From: an uncultured Bacteroidales bacterium
GTDB lineage: Bacteria; Bacteroidota; Bacteroidia; Bacteroidales; Paludibacteraceae
Direction: 5' to 3'
NCBI GenBank assembly: GCA_903929065.1
Contig: CAIYTJ010000266.1
Location: forward strand, 1-8,435
DNA: 8,435 bases
Of this stretch, positions 7,879 through 8,435 are shown in pieces; position 1 is the stretch's first letter; each line of letters opens with the position of its first letter. The translations under genes and the position numbers were made by a program. The notes beneath the pieces were generated by a model. The model worked only from the letters and a program-made list of their open reading frames with translations. It had not been told where the DNA came from and did no database searches.

Positions 7879-8435
7879 TTAATATAAAAGAAACAACAGG
7901 ATAGGTAAGTAATCTTTTAGGTTGATTCGCAATACTTTAAGTGCCTTTGCAATATGATAGTCCACTCCCTTCACGGAGATACCAAAATATTGAGCTATTT
8001 CTTTGTTCGATTTGTCATCCTGACGGCTCATTGTAAAAATCAGTCGTGTTTGCTCAGGAAGTGAAGCCAGAGTTTGATCGAAAAGATTCCGGACTTCTTG
8101 AGAGAACAATAAATCAGGGTTGCAGGATTCTAATGTTGAAATCCGAAGGTCTATTTCACGCTGAGTGGAATTCATAATTGATTCATGAACTTCAGTTTTC
8201 ATTTGTTCATGTCGGAGGTGGTTGAGTGATAGATTTTTCACTACTGTCAATAAAAAAGCTTGAATGTTTTGAACATCGTCGGCAGTATTGAAATTTTCCC
8301 ACAATTTCACCATGGCTTCTGAGGCGAAATCATCTGCTATGTCAACATTGTGCACATACGATTTCGCAAACAAAAAACATTTGCGATAGTAAGTACTGTA
8401 TATTTCGTTGAAAGCTTTGAGTTTGTCTTTTTCCA
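7879..8435 (-). CDS. ECF-type RNA polymerase sigma factor, 5' end at or beyond the window edge
   Basis: This is an extracytoplasmic-function sigma-70 factor that directs RNA polymerase to target promoters, probably including those of this locus. 184 residues are visible and the frame is open to the right edge. The first two visible bases in frame are TG, followed by EKDKLKAFNEIYSTYYRKCF. This is where family members begin, so an ATG whose A is the next base outside is plausible. A TTG at 8373 is not the real start, since it would delete part of region 2. Region 2 includes FLFAKSYVHNVDIADDFASE and MVKLWENF, then AFLLTVVKNLSLNHLRHEQ. Region 4, the helix-turn-helix that reads the -35 element, runs from SLPEQTRLIFTMSRQDDKSN through KEIAQYFGISVKGVDYHIAK to ALKVLRINLKDYL. 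No extra C-terminal domain follows, only a very hydrophobic tail (PILLFLLY) before the stop. The FecR-like gene directly downstream is its likely partner. Confidence 0.94.
   Translation of the reverse strand, partial: EKDKLKAFNEIYSTYYRKCFLFAKSYVHNVDIADDFASEAMVKLWENFNTADDVQNIQAFLLTVVKNLSLNHLRHEQMKTEVHESIMNSTQREIDLRISTLESCNPDLLFSQEVRNLFDQTLASLPEQTRLIFTMSRQDDKSNKEIAQYFGISVKGVDYHIAKALKVLRINLKDYLPILLFLLY

Overview
The window is a fragment of a glycan-type nutrient-uptake locus from a member of the Bacteroidota. The evidence is the gene content: an ECF sigma factor of the Bacteroidota type, a FecR-like anti-sigma factor with a DUF4974-type C-terminal domain, SusC-like TonB-dependent receptors and a SusD/RagB lipoprotein. 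The DNA is AT-rich and the genes lack Shine-Dalgarno-like ribosome sites, which also fits this phylum. I cannot name the genus.

Every supported gene lies on the minus strand, so transcription runs from high to low coordinates. In that order: an ECF sigma factor running off the right edge (8435 to 7879); a 174-base gap holding a possible hairpin; the FecR-like anti-sigma factor (7704 to 6751); a 171-base gap with a clear 9-bp inverted repeat and a weak promoter candidate; a full-length 1130-residue SusC-like receptor with an N-terminal STN signalling domain (6579 to 3187); after 12 bases, a 590-residue SusD-like lipoprotein (3174 to 1402); after 64 bases, the first 445 residues of a second SusC-like receptor (1337 to 1, cut by the left edge). 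That last gene is open through the window edge and is easily missed.

By analogy with characterised sigma/anti-sigma/transducer systems, the working model is as follows. The first SusC binds and imports a ligand together with SusD. Its periplasmic STN domain touches the C-terminal part of the inner-membrane FecR protein, and the sigma factor is then released to transcribe the transport genes. The second SusC has neither the STN domain nor the usual carboxypeptidase-D-like domain. It therefore looks like a transport-only partner, or the start of a second SusC/SusD pair, under the control of the first. No carbohydrate-active enzyme, sulfatase or peptidase is visible, so the substrate cannot be deduced. 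The most unusual points are the stripped-down second receptor and the inverted repeats in the two regulatory gaps. Otherwise the region is a conventional sigma-controlled SusC/SusD locus.
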